64,000 nt of DNA from Nitrospirota bacterium (lineage in GTDB: Bacteria > Nitrospirota > Thermodesulfovibrionia > Thermodesulfovibrionales > UBA6898): assembly GCA_021783515.1 (NCBI GenBank), contig JAJXTV010000002.1, positions 62,001 through 126,000 on the forward strand, in the 5' to 3' direction. The position numbers and the translations under genes were made by a program. How positions within the stretch are numbered: position 1 is the stretch's first letter; every line of letters starts with the position of its first letter. A model generated the notes under the pieces. That model was not told the origin of the DNA. It searched no databases and was given only the letters and a program-made list of their open reading frames with translations. Below are positions 38,249 through 47,064 of this stretch, piece by piece.

Positions 38249-41200
38249 TTACGGCGTTTGCGCTCCTTTTGCCTCCGCTGCCGCTCCCCTGCCGATTCCC
38301 CACAGCGCCTTCACCCCGGCCTGGAGCCTGTCCATATAGTAATAGACAACGGGCGTAATGTACAGGGTAAGGAGCTGAGAGAAGATGAGGCCGCCCACTA
38401 CCGCAAGCCCCAGCGGCCTGCGGGCAGACGCGCCGGCGCCGAACCCCATCGCGATCGGCAGCGTTCCCATGAGCGCCGCCATCGTCGTCATCATGATCGG
38501 CCGGAACCGGACGAGCGCCCCCTGATAAATGGCGTCAAGAGGCGCCAGGCCTTCCTTCCGCTCGGCGTCGAGGGCGAAGTCGATCATCATGATCGCGTTT
38601 TTCTTGACGATCCCTATCAGCATGATCACCCCGACGAAGCCGTAGACGTTGAGCTCGTATCCGAAGAGCATCAGCGTGATGAGCGCGCCGAAGCCGGCCG
38701 ACGGAAGGCCCGAGAGGATGGTGAGCGGGTGTATGTAACTTTCGTAAAGGATGCCGAGCACGATATAGATCACCAGGATCGCCATGACGAGAAGGACCCA
38801 GAGCCCCTGCATCGAAGACTGAAACGCCTGGGCCGATCCCTGAAAACTCGTGGTGACGCTCGGGGGGAGTGTCTCCCGTGCCGCTTTCTGGACGATCCCG
38901 ACGGCGTCGCTCAGCGCGATGCCCGGCCTGAGGTTGAAGGAGATCGTCACCGCCGGAAGCTGTCCGAGGTGGTTGACCGTCAACGGCCCCACGCCCCGGG
39001 TGAGTCTCGCCACGGTATTGAGCGGGACGAGGCTTCCCGCGTTCGAGCGTACATAGAGAAGAGAAAGGGCCGCGGGGTCCGTCTGGTATTTCGGGTCGAG
39101 CTCGAGGATCACCTGATACTGGTTGTTCGGCGCGTAGATGGTCGAAACCTGGCGTGACCCGTAGGACGAGTACAGGGCGTCTTCGATCTGCTGGGCCGAA
39201 AGCCCGAGGGCGGCCGCCTTGTCGCGGTCGATCTCGACGTTCACCTGGGGCGATTTGATCTGCAGGTCGCTCGTGACTTCCTGCAGCTGGGGGATCGTCT
39301 TGAGCCTCATCTCGAGCTTTACCGCAGACCGGTACAACTCGTCGGTGTCCGGACTCTGCAGCGTATACTGGTACTGGCTCTTCGTGAGCGTTCCGCCGAT
39401 CCTGATCGAGGGAAGGTTCTGCATAAACATCATGATGCCGGGGACCGTCGAGACCTTCGGCCTGAGCTCCTGGATTACCTGGTCCGCCGAGAGTTTCCTC
39501 TCGCTGCGCGGCTTCAGCCGCATGAAGATGCGGCCGGCATTGCTGGCGGAGCTGCTGCCGCTCGCGCCGACGGCGGACATGAAGGCCTCGACGTTGGGGT
39601 CTTTCGCCACGATTGACGCAATCTTGCGCTGGTGCTCCACCATGTCGGCGAAGGAGATGCCCTGGGCCGCCTCGGTAAAGGCGAAGACCTGGCCGGTGTC
39701 TTCGGTCGGGAGAAAACCCTTCGGGATTTTATAGAAGAGATACCCCGTGGCGACCGTAAGCACGAATATGAGCACCATCGTGGAGAAGCGGTGGCGGATG
39801 ATCACATTGAGGGACCGCTCATAATAATGGAGCATTCCGTCGAAGACTTTTTCCATGGCGAGATAGAGGCGGCCGTGCCTCTCTGCCCCGGGCGGCAGGA
39901 GGAAGCGGCTGCAGAGCATGGGCGTCAGGGTGAGCGAAACGAAGCCTGAGATGAGAATGGCAAACGCGATGGTCACCGCGAACTCATGGAGAATGCGGCC
40001 GAGAATCCCTCCCATGAAAAGGACGGGGATGAAGACCGCCACGAGGGAGAGCGTCATCGAGAGGATCGTAAAGCCGATCTCCCGCGATCCCTTGAGCGCC
40101 GCCTCCAACACCCCCTCCCCGTGCTCCATGTGACGGACGATATTTTCGAGCATGACGATGGCGTCGTCGACGACGAAGCCGACGGAAAGGGTGAGGGCAA
40201 GGAGAGAGATATTGTTTACCGAGAAGCCCATCAGATGCATCGCCGCGAAGGTGCCGATGAGCGAAAAGGGGAGCGCGAGGCTCGGGATGACCGTGGCCGA
40301 GAGATTGCGGAGGAAAAGAAAGATCACCATGACCACAAGGCAGAGGGCCAGCAGTAGCGTAAACTTCACATCCGTCACCGACTCGCGGATGGAGGTGGAA
40401 CGGTCGTAGAGCACATTCAGGTCTACCGAAGCCGGGATCTGCGCCCTGAAGACCGGCAGGAGCTTCTTGATATTGTCCACCACCTCGATGGTGTTCGTGC
40501 CGGGCTGCCGCTGGATCGCGAGCACGACGGCGCGCGTCTCCTTGAACCAGCTGGCCACTTTGTCGTTTTCGACGCTGTCGATCACACGGCCGATCTGGTC
40601 GAGGCGCACCGGAGAGCCGCTGCGGTAGGCGACGATGAGCGGCCGGTAGTCGGCCGCTTTGAAGAGCTGGCCGGTAGCCTGGACCGTGAAGGCCTGGCTC
40701 TTCCCTTCGAGGACCCCCGTCGGGAGGTTCACGTTTCCCCTGGCGAGCGCGCTTCCGACCTCGTCGATGCCTATTTGGCGCGTCGCCAGTGCCCGGGGAT
40801 CGACCTGGGCGCGGACCGCGTATTTTTGGGACCCGTAGACCGAAACCTGCGCCACCCCGGTGATCATCGATATCCTTTGGGCCATGAAGGTCTCCGCATA
40901 CTCGTCGACGCTGTAGAGGGGGAGTGTCGGTGAGCTCAGGGCCAGGTAGAGGATCGGCGAGTCGGCCGGGTTCACCTTTCTGAACGATGGCGGAGACGGC
41001 ATGTCGGGCAGCTGACGGGAGGCGCTCGATATCGCTGCCTGCACGTCCTGTGCGGCGGCGTCAATATTGCGCGAAAGATTAAACTGAAGGGTGATCCTGG
41101 TCGAGCCGGTGCCGCTGGTCGAGGTCATCGAGTCCAGGCCCGCGATGGTGGAGAACTGGCGTTCCAGCGGCGTTGCCACCGCAGAGGCCATGGTGTCCGG

Positions 41201-41365
41201 GTTTGCCCCGGGCAGGCTCGCGCTCACCTGTATCGTAGGAAAGTCGACGTTCGGCAGGTCGTTTACCGGCAGCAGCACGTACGCGCCCAGACCGAAGAGG
41301 AAGATCGCGAGCATGACCAGGGAGGTCATGATCGGCCGGCGTATGAATAATTCCGGGACATTCAT
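38249..41365 (-). CDS. RND multidrug efflux permease (HAE1 family)
   Basis: MNVPELFIRRPIMTSLVMLAIFLFGLGAYVLLPVNDLPNVDFPTIQVSASLPGANPDTMASAVATPLERQF; GFVVDDAIVMLENI. Confidence 0.96.
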   Translation of the reverse strand: MNVPELFIRRPIMTSLVMLAIFLFGLGAYVLLPVNDLPNVDFPTIQVSASLPGANPDTMASAVATPLERQFSTIAGLDSMTSTSGTGSTRITLQFNLSRNIDAAAQDVQAAISSASRQLPDMPSPPSFRKVNPADSPILYLALSSPTLPLYSVDEYAETFMAQRISMITGVAQVSVYGSQKYAVRAQVDPRALATRQIGIDEVGSALARGNVNLPTGVLEGKSQAFTVQATGQLFKAADYRPLIVAYRSGSPVRLDQIGRVIDSVENDKVASWFKETRAVVLAIQRQPGTNTIEVVDNIKKLLPVFRAQIPASVDLNVLYDRSTSIRESVTDVKFTLLLALCLVVMVIFLFLRNLSATVIPSLALPFSLIGTFAAMHLMGFSVNNISLLALTLSVGFVVDDAIVMLENIVRHMEHGEGVLEAALKGSREIGFTILSMTLSLVAVFIPVLFMGGILGRILHEFAVTIAFAILISGFVSLTLTPMLCSRFLLPPGAERHGRLYLAMEKVFDGMLHYYERSLNVIIRHRFSTMVLIFVLTVATGYLFYKIPKGFLPTEDTGQVFAFTEAAQGISFADMVEHQRKIASIVAKDPNVEAFMSAVGASGSSSASNAGRIFMRLKPRSERKLSADQVIQELRPKVSTVPGIMMFMQNLPSIRIGGTLTKSQYQYTLQSPDTDELYRSAVKLEMRLKTIPQLQEVTSDLQIKSPQVNVEIDRDKAAALGLSAQQIEDALYSSYGSRQVSTIYAPNNQYQVILELDPKYQTDPAALSLLYVRSNAGSLVPLNTVARLTRGVGPLTVNHLGQLPAVTISFNLRPGIALSDAVGIVQKAARETLPPSVTTSFQGSAQAFQSSMQGLWVLLVMAILVIYIVLGILYESYIHPLTILSGLPSAGFGALITLMLFGYELNVYGFVGVIMLIGIVKKNAIMMIDFALDAERKEGLAPLDAIYQGALVRFRPIMMTTMAALMGTLPIAMGFGAGASARRPLGLAVVGGLIFSQLLTLYITPVVYYYMDRLQAGVKALWGIGRGAAAEAKGAQTP

Positions 41366-42540
41366 CGGCTGGCGCCGGCAGCAGTAGGGGCGGGTTTAAA
41401 ACCCGCCATTGCGTTAGCATTCTTTATTTCGACCGTCGCGCCCGGGACGAGTTGCAGCTGGCCGTCGGTCACGACCGTTTCCCCGGGATTAAGACCCTTC
41501 CCGATGACCGTCTCATTGCCTACTGTCATCCCGGCGCTTACCGGACGCGAATCGACGGTGTTGTCATTCCTGACGACGAAGACGTACTGACCTTCCTGCC
41601 CCGTCTGGATTGCCGCTGTCGGCACGAGGAGGGCGCCGGGCAACTCGGTAAGTGTCAGGACCGCGGTCACGAACTGTCCGGGCCAGAGTTTCTTGCGCGC
41701 GTTGGAAAAGGTCCCCTTCAGCTTGATGGTGCCCGTGGAAAGGTCGACCGCATTGTCGACGAAGCTGAACAGGCCTTCTTCGGGGGCGTCGTCTTCCTTC
41801 GAGAAGTATGCCTGCACTTTCAGCCGGCCCGCAGCGGCATATTTTTTTATTTCAGAGAGAGAGTGCTCCGGCACCGAGAAGGTCACGTAGATAGGCTGTA
41901 TCTGGTTGATGACGACCATTGCGGTGTCGGCGTTGGCCTTGATAAGATTGCCCTCGTTGGCGAGGAGACTTCCGGTCCGGCCGGAGATCGGCGAATAGAT
42001 GGAGCAGTATTTCAGCTGGAGCCGCGCGTTATCGAGGAGCGCCTGGTCCGCAGCCACAGTCGCTGCGAGCGCCGTTGCATTCGTGAGGTATTGCTCATAC
42101 TGTTCCCGGGCGACGTACCCTTTCTGAACGAGCTCTTCGTAGCGGTTCGCGTCTTTCCGCGCATTGTCCATCTGGGCACTGTCTCTTGCGAGGTTGGCCT
42201 CGGCCTGCTTCACCTGGGCCTCATAGGGCCGAGGGTCGATTGTGAACAGGAGCGCACCTTTCGCGACGTCCTGGCCTTCCGTGAAGTGGGCCTTCTGGAG
42301 CACGCCGCCGATCTGGGACTTGACCTGGATCGTCGAGACCGCCTCAACATTTCCTATCGCGGTCAGCTGGACGGGGACCGTTTTTTGGGTAACCGTGCCT
42401 ACGGTTACGGCCGCCGGCGGTCTTTTCGGCGGCGCCGCCGGACCTCCCTTCGTGCACGAAGCGAGCAGAACGGTGGACAGCGCGAGGGCGGCGACTGCCG
42501 CCGGAAGGCCTGATTTTCGGCATACCGGACGTTGCATCAT
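41362..42540 (-). CDS. RND efflux periplasmic adaptor subunit
   Basis: Lipobox-like LLASCT, IGNVEAVSTIQVKSQIGGVLQKAHFTEGQDVAKGALLFTIDPRPYEAQVKQAEANLARD; ATGA overlap with the RND gene. Confidence 0.95.
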   Translation of the reverse strand: MMQRPVCRKSGLPAAVAALALSTVLLASCTKGGPAAPPKRPPAAVTVGTVTQKTVPVQLTAIGNVEAVSTIQVKSQIGGVLQKAHFTEGQDVAKGALLFTIDPRPYEAQVKQAEANLARDSAQMDNARKDANRYEELVQKGYVAREQYEQYLTNATALAATVAADQALLDNARLQLKYCSIYSPISGRTGSLLANEGNLIKANADTAMVVINQIQPIYVTFSVPEHSLSEIKKYAAAGRLKVQAYFSKEDDAPEEGLFSFVDNAVDLSTGTIKLKGTFSNARKKLWPGQFVTAVLTLTELPGALLVPTAAIQTGQEGQYVFVVRNDNTVDSRPVSAGMTVGNETVIGKGLNPGETVVTDGQLQLVPGATVEIKNANAMAGFKPAPTAAGASR

Positions 42541-42678
42541 ACGATTCTTCTCCTTCGCAAAGCATGCGCGGCGCTCATGGTGCGGCGGGAACTCGGGTCA
42601 ACATGTTAGCGCCCACTTACATTTTACTTTATGACAACGTCCGAAAAATTGTCAACAGAGAATTCCTCCTGCGGCCTT

Positions 42679-43584
42679 TCAGTGGCGGTGCGCCGGCGGC
42701 GAGGTCCTGACCGTGCAGTAGGTGGCATTGGCTTCGCATTCCGCGCACTCCATCTGGATCACGGAATGGCGTATCCCGAGATGTGAGAGCGTATGTTCTA
42801 TCTCCTTGCGGATGCCGTCGGCCTCGCTTATCCTTTGGTCCGTCACCTGGACGTGGCCGGAAAAGGCGGGGACGCCGTGGCCGATAGACCAGACGTGCAC
42901 GTCGTGCACACAGACCACGCCGGGGATATCGGCGATTAGCGCGGAGATCTCCTCTGCGTGGAACCCGGCCGGACTTAGTTCGAGGAATATCCAGAGAGAC
43001 TCCTTGATGACCCGTCCGCCGCCCACAATGATCATCACCCCCACTAGACAGCTTGCGAGGGGGTCGGCAAGCGCCCAGCCGGTGAACTGGATAATGACGC
43101 CGGCCGCGATGACCCCGACCGACGAGACGGTGTCGCCGAGCACGTGGAGCCATGCGCTCTGGAGGTTCAGGTCCTTGTGCCCCCTGCTGAGGATAAACGC
43201 CATCACGACGTTCCCGATGAGGCCGGCAGTGGCCACGATCAGCATCAGCGAGGAGTTGACGCGGGGCGGAGAGGCGAGCCGCGAGTATGCCTCCATGAAG
43301 ATGAATATCGCCATGACGACGAGCGAGACGCCGTTGATCAGCGCCGCGAGAAGGCCTATCCGCTGGTAGCCGTAGGTGGCCCGGTAGTCCGACGGCCGCT
43401 TCATGATCAGCGCCGCGACGAGACTCAACCCCAGCGCAAAGGCATCGGTGAGCACATGGCCGGCGTCGCTCAGGAGCGCGAGACTGTTGCTGAGCAGCCC
43501 GCCGGCGACTTCGCCCGCGAGTATGATCAGCGTCACTGCGAGGCTCCAGATGAGCCTTTTTTCTGAAGAGTGAGTTTCCGTCAT
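42679..43584 (-). CDS. cation diffusion facilitator family transporter
   Basis: SNSLALLSDAGHVLTDAFALGLSLVA, SAWLHVLGDTVSSVGVIAAGVII, VHDVHVWSIGHG. Confidence 0.95.
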   Translation of the reverse strand: MTETHSSEKRLIWSLAVTLIILAGEVAGGLLSNSLALLSDAGHVLTDAFALGLSLVAALIMKRPSDYRATYGYQRIGLLAALINGVSLVVMAIFIFMEAYSRLASPPRVNSSLMLIVATAGLIGNVVMAFILSRGHKDLNLQSAWLHVLGDTVSSVGVIAAGVIIQFTGWALADPLASCLVGVMIIVGGGRVIKESLWIFLELSPAGFHAEEISALIADIPGVVCVHDVHVWSIGHGVPAFSGHVQVTDQRISEADGIRKEIEHTLSHLGIRHSVIQMECAECEANATYCTVRTSPPAHRH

Positions 43585-43645
43585 GTGTTTCTATTATAGC
43601 CCGGCAGCGGAAATGAATCACCGGAATGTCGCCCTGATCGGTCGC

Positions 43646-43723
43646 GTTTCGACAAGCTCAGCGTGACATGTGTGCGCACAGCCTGTGGAGGGAATGTCAT
43701 CCTGAGCCTGTCGAAGGATTCAG
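43646..43723. repeat. dispersed-type palindromic intergenic repeat pair
   Basis: tttcgacaagctcagcgtgaca ... tgtcatcctgagcctgtcgaaggattca: inverted halves with about 19-22 matching bases; gives the typical spurious translation SFDRLRMT...HVTLSLSKR. Confidence 0.8.
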
Positions 43724-44571
43724 TCGACGAAGATATAGTCCGCGTCGGCGGATGTGATCGAAGACCGCTTTGTTTCATCGGGCACCTGCGGCAGCACCAC
43801 CCTGAAGGTGAAGGACGAACTTTGTCTGACCTGCTCGGGGATCCCCCGCTTCCACGCATGTCCGATCCCCGCAAGAACGACCATCTTTTCCTTCGGGTGT
43901 TTCTTCATATACCGCACGAGGTGCCAGGCCATAGACTTGTCCCATACCATCTGCGCCTCGCAGAAGTGGACGAAGGAGTCCTTTTTTGCCCCGTGGGATT
44001 CGTAGACCCTCTTGATGAAGTCCATGTATTGCCGGTCTACGCTGCAACTGATGCCCGGAGGCAACTGCGCCAACTCGGCGGGCGTGAGGGCCCGGAAGCC
44101 TTTCGTCGCCACCGTCTTCGAAACGGCATCGGGCACATTAAGGCCGACAAGCGGGATCGCATGCTCTTGCGCGTAAAGAAGGATGTCTCCGTAGTACGGC
44201 CACGGCATGCGCCAGTTGTCGTAGTAGACCCTGATGAAACGTTCCTTGTCGAGTGTTCCGCTCGTCCAGCCGTCAAGGTTTTTCTGACTGTCGGACCTGA
44301 ACATCTCGAGCCCTATGCCGAAGGGGACCTCGCGCTCGTGGAGCGCGCTGATGATGTCGAACTCGGCGGCGTGGTCCCTCATTTTATCGTGGACTTCGCC
44401 GACGAAGACGACGTCGGCGCTCGTGAGGTCTTCGACCATCTCCCTGAAGGGGACGATCTTCCCGTCGCTCAGCCTCAGGGCGTCGCGGCGCGGGGCCGCG
44501 TCCCGGGAAACGCAGGACGCAAGGAACAGAACAAGAAGAAGAGTCATCCCACGAACAGCGGATCTTGCCAT
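43720..44571 (-). CDS. ChaN-like haem-binding/uptake family lipoprotein (DUF399)
   Basis: LFLASCVS lipobox; DVVFVGEVHDKMRDHAAEFDIISAL; KEKMVVLAGIGHAWKRGIPEQV. Confidence 0.8.
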   Translation of the reverse strand: MARSAVRGMTLLLVLFLASCVSRDAAPRRDALRLSDGKIVPFREMVEDLTSADVVFVGEVHDKMRDHAAEFDIISALHEREVPFGIGLEMFRSDSQKNLDGWTSGTLDKERFIRVYYDNWRMPWPYYGDILLYAQEHAIPLVGLNVPDAVSKTVATKGFRALTPAELAQLPPGISCSVDRQYMDFIKRVYESHGAKKDSFVHFCEAQMVWDKSMAWHLVRYMKKHPKEKMVVLAGIGHAWKRGIPEQVRQSSSFTFRVVLPQVPDETKRSSITSADADYIFVD

Positions 44572-44661
44572 GACTACATCCTATCGCACGCAGGGCGGCG
44601 TTTCAAGCGGCCCTCAACGGCGGGGTTTACAATTGCGTTGCCCTTGTCATAGAATTCCAGC

Positions 44662-45729
44662 ATGACGAGTTCATCCCCTTTTTGCGTGGTAGGTATCTGC
44701 GGCTATTCCGGCTCGGGAAAGACGACCCTTATAGAAGAAATAGTGTCCGAACTGAGGGCGGGCGGGTTCAGGGTAGGGGTCCTGAAGCATACGCCCCATT
44801 CCCTCTCTCTCGACGCCGAGGGCAAGGACACGGAGCGGTTTTATCGCGCCGGCGCGGATTACGTCTTCGCCCATGATGCCCATCAGGCGTTTGCGCGCTA
44901 TCCTGACAGCGCAGGCCGGCTGCAGGATTTCCTCTCCCGATTTCCCAGCTCCCTGGATCTCGTGCTGGTCGAGGGGCATAAAAAGGCCGGGCTTCCCGGG
45001 ATATGGATCACGGCGGGGACCGGCGAAGACCGGAAGCGCCCGGAACAGTCTCAGAAGAAGGTTGTTTCACGGGACGACCCCCGGTATTTCGGGGCGGTGA
45101 TGGAGCATATCCATCAGGAGCTTGCGAAATGCCATTCCGGGCGGCGGGTCATGGCCGGACTGCTGATCGGCGGAAAGAGCATGAGGATGGGTACGGACAA
45201 GGCCCTGCTCAGGATCGGTGGAGAGCTCTTTGCCGAACGGTCCTACCGGACGCTCGGAGAGGTGGCGGCGAAGACGGTCTTGCTCGGCTCGGCCGAGCTG
45301 CCCGGTCCGCTCGGCAGGGCCGACCGTCTCCCGGACGTCTCCGGGGTGCGGGGCCCGATGGCCGGTATTCTCGGCGCCTTCAGGTGGGGGCCCGAGAGCG
45401 CCTGGATAATGTCGGCGGTGGACATGCCGTTTATGGACAAGGAGGCGTGGGAATGGGTTCTCGGCCACAGGAGACCAGGGGTTTGGGCAGTGCTTCCTCT
45501 TTTGAAGAGAGGCGCGAAGGCCGAGACGATGGCCGCCTGCTATGAACCCAACATCTTCGGAGCTGTGGAATCGCTTGCGAAGGCGGGGATCAGCACGCTC
45601 CAGGAACTGACGCACCACCCTAAAGTGATCACGCCGCTTGTTCCGAAATCGCTTGCCCGCGCCTGGAAGAACGTCAATACGATCGCCGAGTGGAAGCGGG
45701 CCAACCGCCTGCTCGATAAAAGACCGTAA
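44662..45729 (+). CDS. MobB-MobA fusion (molybdopterin-guanine dinucleotide biosynthesis)
   Basis: MobB: VVGICGYSGSGKTTLIEEIVSELRAGGFRVGVLKHTPH; MobA: GLLIGGKSMRMGTDKALLRIGGELFAERSYRTL. Confidence 0.92.
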   Translation: MTSSSPFCVVGICGYSGSGKTTLIEEIVSELRAGGFRVGVLKHTPHSLSLDAEGKDTERFYRAGADYVFAHDAHQAFARYPDSAGRLQDFLSRFPSSLDLVLVEGHKKAGLPGIWITAGTGEDRKRPEQSQKKVVSRDDPRYFGAVMEHIHQELAKCHSGRRVMAGLLIGGKSMRMGTDKALLRIGGELFAERSYRTLGEVAAKTVLLGSAELPGPLGRADRLPDVSGVRGPMAGILGAFRWGPESAWIMSAVDMPFMDKEAWEWVLGHRRPGVWAVLPLLKRGAKAETMAACYEPNIFGAVESLAKAGISTLQELTHHPKVITPLVPKSLARAWKNVNTIAEWKRANRLLDKRP

Positions 45730-45733
45730 CACG

Positions 45734-45782
45734 TCACACCGGCGGGGAGAGCCTCCCTCAATCCCTTTTGATGCGATAGAAT
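45734..45782 (+). repeat. intergenic conserved element copy C (core only)
   Basis: cacaccggcggggagagcctccctcaatcccttttgatgcgatagaatg; begins 5 nt after the mobBA stop. Confidence 0.65.
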
Positions 45783-45900
45783 GCGGCGAAGGCCTGGCGT
45801 TCGCGAAGAGCGGAATCGGCCGGCTTTTCATCCGGGGCGTTGTATGGTAGATTGTGAGATATGATCATCCCGTCCGGGAGGAAAAACAGGGGAGGCTTTT

Positions 45901-47004
45901 ATGTGCGATTCACAGAATGAGGGGCGGTCGGCAGAAAGAAGGATGATCCCGGTGGCCGAGGCGGTCGGTACTGTCCTCGCCCATGACATTACCGAGATCA
46001 GGAAGGACGAGTTCAAGGGACGCGCCTTCAAGAAGGGGCATGTGGTAAAGGAGGAAGACGTCTGCCGTCTCCAGAGGCTCGGGAAAGAGCACCTCTTCGT
46101 GCTGAGCATCGGCCCGGACGAGATGCATGAGGACGATGCCGCCCGCTCGCTCGCTGCGGCGCTCATGGGGGATGGGGTCGCCGTAAAGGGAGGGCCTAAA
46201 GAGGGGAAGATCACCCTTGTGGCGGACCGCGACGGGCTGCTCAGGATCAACCGCGAGTCGCTCCTGAATTTCAATATGACCGGAGAGGTGATGTGCGCCA
46301 CGCTCCATGACAACACGCTCGTCAAGAAAGGGCAGGTCGTCGCCGGGACGCGCGCGATCCCGCTCGTCGTGAAGAAGAGCGCGGTCGGCGCGGCGGTGGA
46401 TGCGGCCGCCCGGGGCGAGAAGACCATTCGTGTAAGGGAGCTCAGGCGGCCGAGGGCCGGGATCGTGATCACCGGCAACGAGGTTTATTATGGAAAGATA
46501 AAGGACGCCTTCGCCCCGGTCATCACCGGGAAGATCAAGGCGTTCGGGGGAGATGTCGTGGGGCTGTACTACGCCCCGGACGAAGAATCTTTTATCGGAA
46601 GCAGGCTGCGGGAACTGATCGGGGCGGGCGCCGATCTCCTCATCACGACGGGTGGGATGTCGGTCGACCCCGACGACGTGACGAGGTTTGCGATACGGAA
46701 ACTGGGTGCGGAAGAGGTGACCTACGGCTCGGCGGTGCTTCCGGGAGCGATGTTCCTGGTTGCCTATATAAGAGCGGCAGAGCGGAAGGCGGAAAGCGCA
46801 GAAGGGGAAACCTCCGGAGAGATCCCCATCCTCGGCATTCCCGCCTGCGGAATGTATGCGAATGCGACGGTCTTCGACCTCGTCCTGCCGCGGATACTTG
46901 CCGGCGAGAAGATAGGCAGATACGAGCTTGCGGAACTCGGCCACGGAGGGCTCTGCATGAAATGCGGGACCTGCCGGTATCCGGTCTGCCCGTTCGGGAA
47001 GTAG
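45901..47004 (+). CDS. MoeA-like molybdopterin-binding protein with C-terminal Cys cluster
   Basis: VAEAVGTVLAHDITEI; RAGIVITGNEVYYGKIKDAFAPVI; ADLLITTGGMSVDPDDVT; C-term GGLCMKCGTCRYPVCPFGK. Confidence 0.88.
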   Translation: MCDSQNEGRSAERRMIPVAEAVGTVLAHDITEIRKDEFKGRAFKKGHVVKEEDVCRLQRLGKEHLFVLSIGPDEMHEDDAARSLAAALMGDGVAVKGGPKEGKITLVADRDGLLRINRESLLNFNMTGEVMCATLHDNTLVKKGQVVAGTRAIPLVVKKSAVGAAVDAAARGEKTIRVRELRRPRAGIVITGNEVYYGKIKDAFAPVITGKIKAFGGDVVGLYYAPDEESFIGSRLRELIGAGADLLITTGGMSVDPDDVTRFAIRKLGAEEVTYGSAVLPGAMFLVAYIRAAERKAESAEGETSGEIPILGIPACGMYANATVFDLVLPRILAGEKIGRYELAELGHGGLCMKCGTCRYPVCPFGK

Positions 47005-47012
47005 AACGGCGC

Positions 47013-47038
47013 AAAAAAAAAGGCGGGATATTCCCGCC
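47013..47038 (-). terminator. rho-independent terminator
   Basis: Minus strand GGCGGGA-ata-TCCCGCC followed by a long U tract (plus strand aaaaaaaaa at 47013-47021), downstream of the 47065-47976 gene. Confidence 0.8.
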
Positions 47039-47064
47039 CTTCGTGAGGTTCCTTCCTTAGTGAT

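Noticed and set aside
43581-43874. 97-aa minus-strand ORF containing SFDRLRMT...HVTLSLSKR
   Set aside because: Spurious translation of the palindromic intergenic repeat
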